Origin: Vibrio variabilis
GTDB lineage: Bacteria > Pseudomonadota > Gammaproteobacteria > Enterobacterales > Vibrionaceae
DNA length: 36,355 nucleotides
Reading direction: 5' to 3'
Assembly: GCF_003263785.1 (NCBI RefSeq)
Contig: NZ_JYJK01000075.1
Span: 1-36,355, forward strand
Part shown: piece after piece, positions 19,004-28,717 of the stretch
Numbering within the stretch: position 1 is the first letter of the stretch
Layout of the letters: each line of letters opens with the position of its first letter
Position numbers and translations under genes: made by a program
Notes under the pieces: model-generated
The model's database searches: none
What the model was told of the DNA's origin: nothing
What the model saw: the letters and a program-made list of their open reading frames with translations, nothing else

Positions 19004-19262
19004 TAACATGCTTCCAATTTTCTAATTAACTACACTTTACTTCCAACACGACACATGTCGTAATGCTACCCAACCCATCAAAAGAACTAACGTTGAATCA
19101 AAACGTTACTTCTCTTGCCGGATTTAACAAAAAGTAGCATTTTCAAGCGACAATAATACTTCAATTAACAAATCAAGAACAGGGTAGTAACCTTACACTT
19201 GGTCTGGTTTATGACCATTTATTTCAAAACTTTGAAGTTTGTTACACGGAGAACTCGTCACA
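19004..19262. promoter_or_regulatory. Divergent regulatory region between ccoN and the 19263 ORF
   Basis: A 259-bp AT-rich stretch without a gene. ACGAC-ACAT-GTCGT at 19048-19061 is an inverted repeat 45 bases before ccoN and could fold in its leader or bind a regulator. AACGTT-N7-AACGTT at 19089-19107 is a second one. I expected an FNR box here but found only half-sites (for example ATCAA at 19172-19176). Confidence 0.4.
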
Positions 19263-19619
19263 ATGGCAGCACAGAAGCTAACAAAAGCAAGGCTTGTACA
19301 AATAATCATCATGATGTCGGTGCTTATTGCCGCATTTAGCTACCGTACGATGACGCACGATGTGACCAATACGGTAGATTGTTCAGTTAATGAACAGTGC
19401 AAGCTGAAAGTGGGAGAGGAAAACATCACATTTTTGTATCATTCTTCGACAAAGGTGCTTAACGTCACAAAATCAGAACTTTTAACATTTAAAGTTCAGG
19501 ACATGGATGATGTGTTAATGAAATCGGTCAAACAATCAACAATTGAAGGGGTTGAGACGCCGGTGACCATCACAGTGACCTCGTCATCGGGGGAATCAAG
19601 ACAAGTCGTTATCCGCTAG
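19263..19619 (+). CDS. Small single-span membrane protein of unknown function
   Basis: I do not recognise a family. From the ATG at 19263 the product is 118 residues: a short basic head (MAAQKLTKARL), one membrane span (VQIIIMMSVLIAAFSYRTM) and an exported beta-rich domain. That domain has two close cysteines (VDCSVNEQCKLKVG) that could form a disulfide and a hydroxyl-rich end (VTITVTSSSGESRQVVIR). An alternative TTG start lies at 19239. GGAG stands 11 bases before the ATG, a long spacing. It is divergent from ccoN and convergent with the ABC exporter gene, 21 bases away. The position beside the oxidase suggests an envelope or respiratory accessory role, which is speculative. Confidence 0.65.
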   Translation: MAAQKLTKARLVQIIIMMSVLIAAFSYRTMTHDVTNTVDCSVNEQCKLKVGEENITFLYHSSTKVLNVTKSELLTFKVQDMDDVLMKSVKQSTIEGVETPVTITVTSSSGESRQVVIR

Positions 19620-19640
19620 TTTCGGAAAGTGCCTACGATA

Positions 19641-21783
19641 TCACCCCATCGCGTTCATTACTTTATCCGGTAGACCGAAGTACTTTTGGTTGCCGTCAGG
19701 TTCTAGCATTAGACAATGTGTCGAACTGGTGATGAGCGCAGGATCCATCGTCGTGTACACCACCGTTTTGTCTTTTAGCGCGCCAGTGAAGAGCTGATTC
19801 AAATATCCCGCGTGCTCTGCCTCACATCCTACAAACGGTTCATCAATAATAAATAGATTCTGCGACATGTCGCCAAGGCCTATCGCTATTTTCAGTTTTT
19901 GAATGACACCACTAGGAAGATTCTTTAATACGTCGGTATTTAAGTGGCTATCCAAACCATTACTAAACCATTTAGAGAGCCCGAGAAGGTTAAAGGTGTA
20001 GTTCATCTGTACTTCGGAAATCACGCCGTTGTGCAGAACGTAGTTTGACCGAATAGAACCCTCAAAAAGATGCATATCAAACGGGATGAAATTGATCGCC
20101 TTTCTGTAGCGATAGTTGTTGAACTGTTTGATATTGTAGCCATCTATATAGACCGCACCTTGATAACGCTCTTCAAGCCTGCAATGATCATCAGCAACGT
20201 CGTTTTACCACTGCCGGCGGGCCGGAAATGGCGGTTTTACTTCCGGGCATGAGCTTAAACCCCAAATTAGTTAGACCCGTTTGAGCACCTTGATATCGAT
20301 GTGTGATACCACTACCCACCACTTCACCAACAAACTTACGAATAGGCGGACTTTTCTCTAGCGATGTCTTGTCGTCGTTAAGTGACATTAATGCGTTGAT
20401 CTGAGCCGCTGAAGATTTGATGGTTTGAAACTTGGTAATGGAGTTATATATGCCCATGATGGGCCCGAGTGCTTTCCAAACCAAAATAACCGTCGCTAAC
20501 ATAGCGCCGGCATCAGAGTTGCCATCCATCACCGTTGTCACAGCGGTAACAATCGAAGCCGTACCGATCGCCTGAATTAGGCCGCCACCAATGGCTTGAA
20601 TTTTACTGTTGGTCATTGCAACGTGTGCTGCGTCATTCGAGCTCTGTTCGTGTGATGCATTAAATCGAGACTGAATAACGCGAAGAAGAGGCAGCCCCTG
20701 AATGGTATTGATTCCGCGAAGTAGCTCGTTCCATTGATATGAGACCATGGCATTCGCTCTGGAACTGTTGGCGGTGGCTTGAGAATAGATATAGCGCGAA
20801 TAAATACAGAAAATGATCATTAAGAAAATACCCGCTAAGACCGTAAGCGCCGCGTATCCAGAGAGAATGGTCACCGCTAAAATGAAAATAACGATAAACG
20901 GCATGTCGAAGTAACTCAGTGTTGCTTCAGCTGTGACGAGCTTTCTGAACTGATCGATATCTTTTAAACGCGCCAACTGAGACGAAACACCGGCAGAAGA
21001 CGTCATCGAGTAGGGCAACCACAATAACTTTGCTATCACATTGCGAGAGATGTGCACGGCCAAATCTTGCCCAGAAGTGGCGAGAATATTCATCCTAACC
21101 TTTTTAACGGCATATTCAGCAAATCCTAAAAAGACAGCAAACAAGGTCAGCCAATACAAGGTAGAAACAGAACTAGAAGCGAGAGCGAAGTTATAAACGC
21201 TCATGATAAAGAATGGCTGCAAAGCACCAAAGATATTGATAACTAGAGAGAGGAAAATCAAGCTTTTAAACTCATCGTTATAGCGATAGAACGCATACTT
21301 GATCCAATTGGACTTGTCTTGTGACTCCGGTGGCGGCTCTCGAAACAGCTTCGAATACTCAGAGATAACGGTAATTGAATATGTGGCATCAACCAGTGTC
21401 ACCGTGACACTATTATTGTTCTTATAATCAAACAACGTAGCCACGCCATCGCGCACAGATAGAAGTATGGCTTCGAGCTTATCTAGCTCTATAAAGCACG
21501 GTAAATGTAACCCCTCTGTTTGGGCAAGCTCGGCTTTTTCAAATTTAGTGGTGCGGCATTGATAACCCAGCCTTGTTAACGTCGCCTCAAAACCGTCAGA
21601 ATCTGATTCCCCTGGCATAAAGGCATCGGATAGGAGTTCAGGGGTGCCTTCCCACTCCATGGCGATAAGCGTATAGGCCAGCCCTCGGAGTAAAGGGGAC
21701 CCTTGGTAGCGCTCTTGAAACTGCTCAGACTCAAAGTCGGAGAGTCGTTGTCCGATATTGTTGAAGTCGACAAGAATACTCAT
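19641..21783 (-). CDS. Type I secretion ABC exporter 1, degenerate peptidase-like domain, two apparent frameshifts
   Basis: An inner-membrane ABC exporter of the HlyB/LapB/RtxB type. Residues 1 to about 140 form a C39-peptidase-like domain without a catalytic Cys (LPCFIELDKLEAILLSVRDG). About six spans follow (SLIFLSLVINIFGALQPFF onwards), then the ATPase. Adding one base to the run at 20219-20221 gives Walker A SGPAGSGKTTLL. Adding one near 20172-20176 gives AGLKERYQGAVYIDGYNI, joining the C-terminal piece. The corrected protein has 714 residues, normal for the family. Walker B (LFIIDEP) keeps its Glu. However, the Q-loop is FIPFD, the signature is LPSGVIQKLKIAI instead of LSGGQ, and the H-loop reads VVYTTMDP without His. 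The start overlaps the end of exporter 2 (ATGA). Confidence 0.85.
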
Positions 21784-23413
21784 GCTGCCACCTCTTCACC
21801 GGTTAAACGAATCGACTTGAGCCCATATTTTCTGCTGTCGAGCTTATTGCTTACAATGATTAGGAATTGTTGGTTTGCTTTTGGTATGAGTGTTGAAACC
21901 ACTCGCTCGCCAAACGCATTGTCAAAAACAGAATCGATGTCATCCAGTACGAGTAATTTCTTTTGGCTTAGCATCGCCCGTACTATTAAGAGAGCGTATT
22001 GAACCTGCCTCGAAACAGGGGCGTTTTTGTGTCCGGTAAGTTGAGTGTAGAAGCCGTCGGTAAGCGCGTCGATCTCATGTTTGATACCAAGGTTTTTGCA
22101 GATAGTGAACGCGGCACTGTTTAAAATGGGCCTGAAACAAGTCAGGTTATCTATGATGGTTCCCTCGACGAACGTACTGTTTCCATCGATTCTGTGTACG
22201 GCCTCTCGCCAGGTGTGATAGTGAACATCATGAAGCGGTTTATGGTTAATGTAGATTTCTGATTTTTCACATTCAACATCTCGAGTGAGGCAGCGCGTGA
22301 TGTGACTCTTGCCACTGCCAGAGACTCCTCGAATAACTGTGGGTCTACCCAATATGAACTCGATTCGCTGTCCCGTGGAGAGTTTTACCTCAATGAGATT
22401 ACCGATGTCTTGATCAATTGGAGCGGGGAGTGATTCATCGCGACTTTCAACCAGCGCAATATCACGTTGCTGTTTGTATTCTAAATCCAATAACTCAGAC
22501 ACTTTTTCAATATGCAGCTTGTTCAGTTTCCAGCGGCCGATAGTACGCATAACCTGCTGGTAAGGCGCAAAGTATCGGTTCGTCAGCATGATGATGGCAG
22601 CCATAACGCCTTGGCTTGCAGACAAATTAATGACCGACGTTGCAAGCAGCACGACAACGCAGGCAATAGATAATTGCTGAATGAGAGCAAGAACAAGGTT
22701 AAATTCAGATTCTAGGTTTTCGTACTCGATATTTTTGCGTTCTCGCTCCTTAACCATATCCGTCATTAAGCTTTCTAAGCGATATTCCATAGTGCGGCTT
22801 TTGTTGTCGAGAGGACTTGAAACAATCTCAATGATTTTGGAATTGGTAAGACCCTCGATTTCTGATTTTTCCTCGAGCGTCACAATCTTTTTACTGGAAA
22901 TACGTAGCGCGGCGACATAGAGAATGATTGAAGCGACGACCAACGTGAGACCCGCCCCACATTAATAAGGCCAATAATAATGATGGTTATCACACTCACT
23001 ACCGCGTTAATGACAGCTCGAACGGTTTCCCCTCCGAAGAAGCTTTTGATCTCAGGAATGGTCGAAATACGTTCTAAGTACTGACCAGGTTCGAGTTGAT
23101 TAAACTTGTCTATTTCAGCCAAGCACACCGACTTAAACACACGGTTGGTCAAATCGGTTTCGAAATCCTTCATCAGCGTCGACGTGATCACTTCTTCTTG
23201 TTTTTTAAGCAGGTAATCAAGATAGATAGCAACAAGAATAATGGCGAATAGTAGAGAGAGGGTATCTTTAGCTTGGTTGGGCAACACACGGTCGAAGATA
23301 ATCAAGATTGAGAAGGGAAGGACTAAAGCAAACAGAGTCGACATGATGGTCGAAAAGGTGAGGTACACCGTGTCGGCAAATGTGATTCGTTGGGAGAAAT
23401 GCTCGCTACTCAT
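21780..23413 (-). CDS. Type I secretion ABC exporter 2, no peptidase domain, one apparent frameshift
   Basis: A second, different ABC exporter. It begins directly with the membrane domain (FADTVYLTFSTIMSTLFALV, ILIIFDRVLPNQAKDTLSLL), so it lacks the 140-residue N-terminal domain of exporter 1. Adding one C at 22955-22958 joins GLINVG to GLTLVVASIILYVAAL and gives 544 residues. The ATPase has Walker A GVSGSGKS. The Q-loop position reads RIDGNSTFVEG, the signature is APVSRQVQYALLIVRAML, Walker B is KLLVLDDID with Asp replacing the catalytic Glu, and the H-loop is LIIVSNKLD without His. It probably forms a heterodimer with exporter 1, as RtxB and RtxE do in V. cholerae. It is adjacent to and co-translated with exporter 1. 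Confidence 0.85.
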
Positions 23414-23462
23414 CGACTTGTCCTGTTGCTACTCGTGGTTGAAAGAAAACTCGTTATCACTG

Positions 23463-24842
23463 TCAGTTTTTTAAATGCTCGGGTATCACGTCCATATCGC
23501 GAATGCTGGATTCATTGACCATTAAAGCCATTATTTTTTCTATGCTCAGCGGTGATAAGTTCCCCACTGTTTTATCAAGCCGAATCGATTCAATAACATA
23601 ATCGTACTTTGCGCTTTCATAATCTCGAATGGCACTAAACAACTTACTCTCTGCAGCAAGCAAGTCAGTGAGGGTGCGCGTGCCCAAATCGTAAGCCCTC
23701 TTAATTCCATTGTAGGAAGAATAATTAGCACGAATAATATTTTCGAAGGTGAAAATCGATTGAGAGAAATCGTTGATGTTAAGAATGGAGGTTTCTAAGT
23801 CATTTTTGACGGTGTTACGCGTATCAAGAAGCAGTAGCTCATTGCGCTCTATTGTTTTTTCATTCTTCTTATAAGCATAGTAATCAGAGCCGCCAGTCGT
23901 GATAGGGACGGTTAGCGTAAGCCCTAGAGACTTAGAGTCGCTAATCCCAGTTGCGCCGGGTGTGGTAATCGGGTCGAAGTTATTGGTGTCATCATGACGA
24001 TAACTGGCGCTTGCAGATAAACTTGGTGCAAAATTTGAACCCGTTTCTTTCAGTGTTCTAAAACTTCTCTCAAGTGTTTTCTCAGAAACAATGATGTCAT
24101 TGTTGTACTGCATCGCCTGCTCAAGCAAATCGCCACTGCGTTCAAACGTGATTTCTGACAATATCAGGCTTCGCTCTAAATCTTGAGTTGGGATAACAGG
24201 ATATTGCGTGAGTAACTCCAGCGTATTGAGAATCACATCCTTGTCTTTACCGAGGGTTCTTAAACGATTGGCAATCCCTTCTTTTTGCGCCACCACCTCA
24301 TAAAGCTCACTCGCCGCAACATTACCAAGTTCCACATTGCGCTGCATCTGTTTGAGTCTCGCGAGTGACGAATCCAACTCGGCTTTCGTCGCGCGAGTTT
24401 GAGCGCCGTTTTTCAGATATTCAAAGTACTGAATGGCAATCTCTTGAATGATTTCTTGAGTTTTGTTTTCGTTCTTAATCTCTTCAATGTTGAAGTCCAA
24501 TTTTGCCGTGCCGTACTTGTAGATATCCGCAAGATTAAACAAGCTTTGACTCAGTGAGACGCTATAACCGTGGTCATTGTAACTATTGGTGGTGTCATCA
24601 GCATTACTAATGACGGTACGATTGCCACTCCAAGTGCTCGTCGCATTGGCTGAAATGGTAGGGAGAAATTTCGAACGGCTGACATCAATGTTGTAGGCGT
24701 TTTCTTCAACACCTTTTCGACTCGCGATAAGCGACACGTTGTTATTCAAACCGATCTGTACCGCCTCCAGCAGGGTTAATGCTTGAGAAGGAAAGCTAAC
24801 AACGATAAAAGCACAACTAACTAATCTTCTGATAGGCCACAT
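23463..24842 (-). CDS. TolC-family outer-membrane channel of the type I system
   Basis: An outer-membrane efflux protein of 459 residues. It has a signal peptide (RRLVSCAFIVVSFPSQALT) and then two TolC-type repeats of coiled coil and beta strand. Typical segments are LLEAVQIGLNNNVSLIASRK, SKFLPTISANATSTWSG, GYSVSLSQSLFNLADIYKYG and, in the second half, FAPSLSASASYRHDD, SLGLTLTVPITTGGSDYYA and YDLGTRTLTDLLAAESKLF. No frameshift was seen. The start overlaps the kinase gene by 26 bases. A dedicated channel inside the operon distinguishes it from systems that borrow the housekeeping TolC. Confidence 0.93.
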   Translation of the reverse strand: MWPIRRLVSCAFIVVSFPSQALTLLEAVQIGLNNNVSLIASRKGVEENAYNIDVSRSKFLPTISANATSTWSGNRTVISNADDTTNSYNDHGYSVSLSQSLFNLADIYKYGTAKLDFNIEEIKNENKTQEIIQEIAIQYFEYLKNGAQTRATKAELDSSLARLKQMQRNVELGNVAASELYEVVAQKEGIANRLRTLGKDKDVILNTLELLTQYPVIPTQDLERSLILSEITFERSGDLLEQAMQYNNDIIVSEKTLERSFRTLKETGSNFAPSLSASASYRHDDTNNFDPITTPGATGISDSKSLGLTLTVPITTGGSDYYAYKKNEKTIERNELLLLDTRNTVKNDLETSILNINDFSQSIFTFENIIRANYSSYNGIKRAYDLGTRTLTDLLAAESKLFSAIRDYESAKYDYVIESIRLDKTVGNLSPLSIEKIMALMVNESSIRDMDVIPEHLKN

Positions 24843-27050
24843 ATTTTTTGATCACCTTAAGAATTTCATCGCTTTTGTAAGGCTTGCTGATTACGTAATC
24901 CATACCGGCTTCGATACACGCTTTGTGTTCTGCGACACTGGTCAATGCCGTTGCACCGATGATCGTCGAAGGAATGGTAATATCGTTCTCTTTTTCGTGT
25001 TCACGTATTAGGCGAGTGGCCTGTATGCCTCCCATGCCCGGCATAATACAGTCCATAAAGATGATATCTGCGCGCTGTTTTTAACCCATTCGACCGCTTC
25101 TGATCCATCACCGACGGTATCGGCGTTGTATTCTTGTTTCATCAAAATACGCTTGAGCAGGAACTGCTGCACCTTGTCATCTTCAACAATTAAGAATGAG
25201 CTGTTCTCTAAGGTCTCTTCAACCGATTCCGCTTCCAATGCTTCGCGTAAGTGAGGAATAAATTCGTGTGGCAAGATAGGGCTGAAAAAGACTTTGTCGA
25301 CGAACTCATGAGTAATTTGAGCCAGTTCGGAGGTGCTCGACATCAAAAACAGCTTAGTGCCGGTAGGTTTTAATCGCTTGCTCAGCGTTTTACTGAAAGG
25401 CGCGATCTGGATACCTTCAATGGCATCTGTGATGATGACGCCGTCTACTTTCTCTTCTGCTGGGTTTAGACGGAACAGCTCATTGGGATCTTCGCAGACG
25501 GTAAACTTAGCGCCATTCATCGTCAGCACATTGGTTAATATCTCCAGGGATAGCATGCCGGAGCTGCAAACAATAAGATTCTTACCCTCTAATGTACTTG
25601 AGTTAGGGGCGAAGTAACTTTGAGCTTCCAGATCAACTTCCACTTGGAAGCGTCGCTGCTTACCAGATTCAAACCATTTAGAGCTAAAGTGACCCACATT
25701 CCCAAGGATTGATTTTGTCCATTCGTCATTGCTTCCCATCGAATCGGCACGTTCAGACCAATGCAGGGAATCAACTTTAGCCATTTTCACATTCGTGTTG
25801 GTGAGAAAAGTAAGTGACAATGTAACTCTTGAGCGATCGACATCTAGACCACTACCAGTCTCTACTTTAAACAGCACGTTTCTGCCAGTTTGAACTTGCA
25901 GCGCGTTGGAGAGCTTTAGGAAAAGCATCCAAAACAGGCTAGTTTGGTGACCCAGCACCATAGCAGGCACGCTGCCAATGAATGCACACTCGAGCGTTAG
26001 GTTTTCACGCTGGAGTTTAGACTTCATGTGGATCGTCAGTTCGGAAACGACATCTAAGAACGAGAACGCGCTACTACTTTTATCCCGGCCTTGAGAGAGC
26101 AATCGATTGTAGTTTTCAGCCAGTTCAGAAAGGGTATTAGCCGCCGACGTTATGTCCTGGGCGAGAACCGCTGTATTCTCATCTGCATCTTGGACAAGAT
26201 AATGTATTCCGCCTTTGATGGTGTTAGTTATTCCGCGAATTTCATAACCAATTAGCCCGTAGAGCTGTTGGTTCAAGTCGGCATCTTGTTGCTGCTTATC
26301 TACCTTTTCGTGAAGCAACCTCAACTTGGAATAAATGCTACGCTCAATGGGGTCGATCTCTGTCGTGCTAAGGATCTCTTCGATTTTGGCTGAGTCTAGT
26401 TCATCCAAACGCTCGGCGAGAGACTCAAAACTCTGATTCACTGAGCGGCGATCACGAACCGTTTTCTTCAGTCGATTCCAGCCGCCAAGAACGACAGCGA
26501 TGGCGATAATGGCCAGCATCGGAAAAATGATGACAATAATGTTCACAGAAGAGCGAATATCCTCAACCACTTGTTTGTGCTCAACAAAGAACAGATCGTC
26601 AAATCGGTTACGGATCTCTACATAGTTATTGCTAAGGGTTGTACGTAGAAGATAGTAGTCTTCACTCTGAGGTAAATCTTTGGCGAAATATCGATTGATC
26701 GCCAGCTGCACGTTACTGTATTCCACGGCACCGACTAAACTGACTTGCTTTTTGTCTAATGCGGCGAGCGCTTTGAAGGCGGCCATTTCATTCATCAATG
26801 CCTGAGCGTGTTGGCTCACGTCATCACACTCACCATTTTGAAGACACACATCTAGGGTAAGAATGGTGGATTCAAGTGCTGTGTTCAGCTTCTCAGTTTG
26901 AGCAATAAGCGGAGTAGTGAAGGCACTTTCTTTAGGAGCGGCTGTATAGTACTGATACGCAAACCAGAGACCAATAGCCGAAAGGCATAGTAAAACTACT
27001 ATGCCTAATTTGATCACTGGGAAGCTGTATACTTTGTACCTCGGCTTCAT
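24817..27050 (-). CDS. Membrane hybrid pseudo-histidine-kinase with receiver domain, one apparent frameshift
   Basis: The corrected protein is 744 residues once the T run at 25078-25082 has one more base (giving WVKKQRADIIFMDCIMPGMG). Order: membrane span about 12-33, periplasmic sensor region about 34-167, second span about 168-190, coiled linker, a dimerisation-type helix, an ATPase-like region, a divergent receiver-like segment (LIVCSSGMLSLEILTNVLTM) and a true receiver from about 617. The dimerisation helix reads LIGYEIRGITNTI, so the usual phospho-His is Tyr269. No GxG ATP-lid motifs are visible. The receiver is intact: D624/D625, phospho-acceptor D667, Thr in GATALTS and Lys in SKPYKSD. 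It therefore probably receives rather than makes phosphate. It is placed between the adaptor and TolC genes. Confidence 0.82.
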
Positions 27051-27053
27051 GGT

Positions 27054-28398
27054 TTAACGCTCGTCAAATGCATCTTCAATAGCCGACATAACGGGCTTTG
27101 CCGCGTACTCTATAACGCGTCTATCGCCGGTTTTTATATCTGCCGTAAACTCCATAAATGGTGAGAGACTGTACTTAGTCCCGGAACGTTCAAGAAAATC
27201 TTGCTCAATGGTAATTTTCGCTAAATAGTACTCCGTTTCTTCCTCTTCATAAGAGGAGCGACTGATCGAGGAAATCTTGCCAGGCATAAAGCCGTATTTG
27301 GCAAAGTTGTAGGTATCAAACTTCAGTTTCACTTCCTGCCCAACTTCAACAAAACCCATCTCTTTACGAGGGATCTTCGCTTCACCGTGCAAGGTATTAT
27401 TTAATGGTGCAATATCGGCAATACTTTCGCCTGGAGGCACCACCGCGGAGCGAAAATTAAAATGCACCTTATCAACAACGCCATCAACGGGAGAATAAAC
27501 CACAAGACGATTTACCTTATCCGTATGCTGAGGTTGCTGTATTCGTTTAATATCGAGATCTTTATTTGCTTGAATTATTTGTGCTTGATACTCCGCGTTC
27601 CTATTTACAATCAGATCGTTAAGCTGTTTTTCTAACCTTAGCAGCTGAAAATCCTCATTCATGAGAGATTCATCGAGGTTTTCGATTTCTCTCACCATAT
27701 TGGACTCTTGAACCTGCATATTTAGAACATCTACGTAAGAAGCCATTTCTTCGTTGTACAGCGTTTGCTTAATCTCAAGCTGTTTACGGATTAACTTAAG
27801 CTGGTTAAGCGAGCTAACGCGCCTTTTCTTCATCGACGCAATGAGGCGATCTTTGTGTTCGATATCATGTTTGATCAATGCTTCCGCAGAGACATTTTTA
27901 GCGTTCTCTTTACGCCATGTATCCTGATTCACCCGCACGAGATCCGGAAAGTCGGAATAGGGTGTATAATCCGGTTCTTCCTGAGCGATTAAACCCAAGT
28001 AACGGAGTCTATCGAGTTCAAGCTGTGCTATCTCAGCATTCATTGTCGAAAGCTGTGAGTTTCTCTCAATGGCTCTAAGCCGTGCGATTGGCTGGCTTCG
28101 TAAACAATGTCCCCTGGTTTTACGAGCATTGAATCGAGTATTCCTCCTTCAAGATGCTGAACTTTCTCTATATCTGATTCAAGTAAAAGTTCCCCCTTGA
28201 TGAAACGACAATATCGATACGAGCTTGAGAAGCAATGCCAAGTAGAATCAGAATGATAAAGAAAGTCAAAAGAAGGGTTTTGTGAACGGTTGTCATCGCA
28301 CTCTTTATTTCAACCGCTTCAACATAATCAGACTCGGACTTATCCGTATTTTGAATCAAGGCATTTCTAATGTGATGCTCGATGTTACTTTTACTCAC
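27054..28398 (-). CDS. HlyD-family periplasmic adaptor of the type I system, two apparent frameshifts
   Basis: The membrane-fusion protein that links the ABC exporters to the outer-membrane channel. The start is GTG at 28398 with GGGAGG upstream. One N-terminal span (TTVHKTLLLTFFIILILLGI) is followed by the lipoyl-type half (ASQARIDIVVSSRGE, then EKVQHLEGGILDSMLVKPGD), a long coiled coil (about residues 150-270, many Glu/Lys/Leu) and the second lipoyl half (VYSPVDGVVDKVHF) with the C-terminal barrel (GFVEVGQEVKLKFDTYNF). Two losses break it, at C run 28192-28196 and T run 28088-28089. Corrected they give SSRGELLLESDIEK and YEASQIARLRAIER and a protein of 448 residues. It is the first gene of the operon, divergent from the adhesin. 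Confidence 0.88.
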
Positions 28399-28717
28399 AA
28401 CCGCCTCCCGGACAACAATCTAAACTATAGTATTAAATATACGTGATAACAGCGTCTTAGGTTTAGATTGCACAAATATCACCTTAACTAATAGCTAAGT
28501 ATATTAATGCTCATTTTTCAAAAAAAATTCCTTGATAATCTGTAGTTTGTGTTTAGTTGCGTAGCTAAATATTTTGGGAATGCTCAAATATCCATTTTGT
28601 CACCTAAACTTTTTGCTTTTTTTTCTCAAAATTTACCTTGTCTTTCGTGTTTGTTGTCCTTTACTGCGTTTCTAGGAAGTGTCTGATTTTAAAAGCTGAC
28701 AACGCGACGGAGGCAAC
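28399..28717. promoter_or_regulatory. AT-rich divergent promoter region between the secretion operon and the adhesin
   Basis: A 319-bp region without a gene, clearly richer in A+T than its neighbours, with A and T runs around 28518-28530 and 28612-28630. Leftward TATA-like elements occur in the ATTAAATATACGTGATAA stretch near 28432-28449. The adhesin leader ends in CGGAGG at 28708-28713. Such AT-rich divergent regions in vibrios are often H-NS targets, which is inference here. Confidence 0.45.

Noticed and set aside
19089..19107. TTGAATCAA and ATCAA fragments before ccoN as an FNR site
   Set aside because: The spacing is wrong for TTGAT-N4-ATCAA and only half-sites match.
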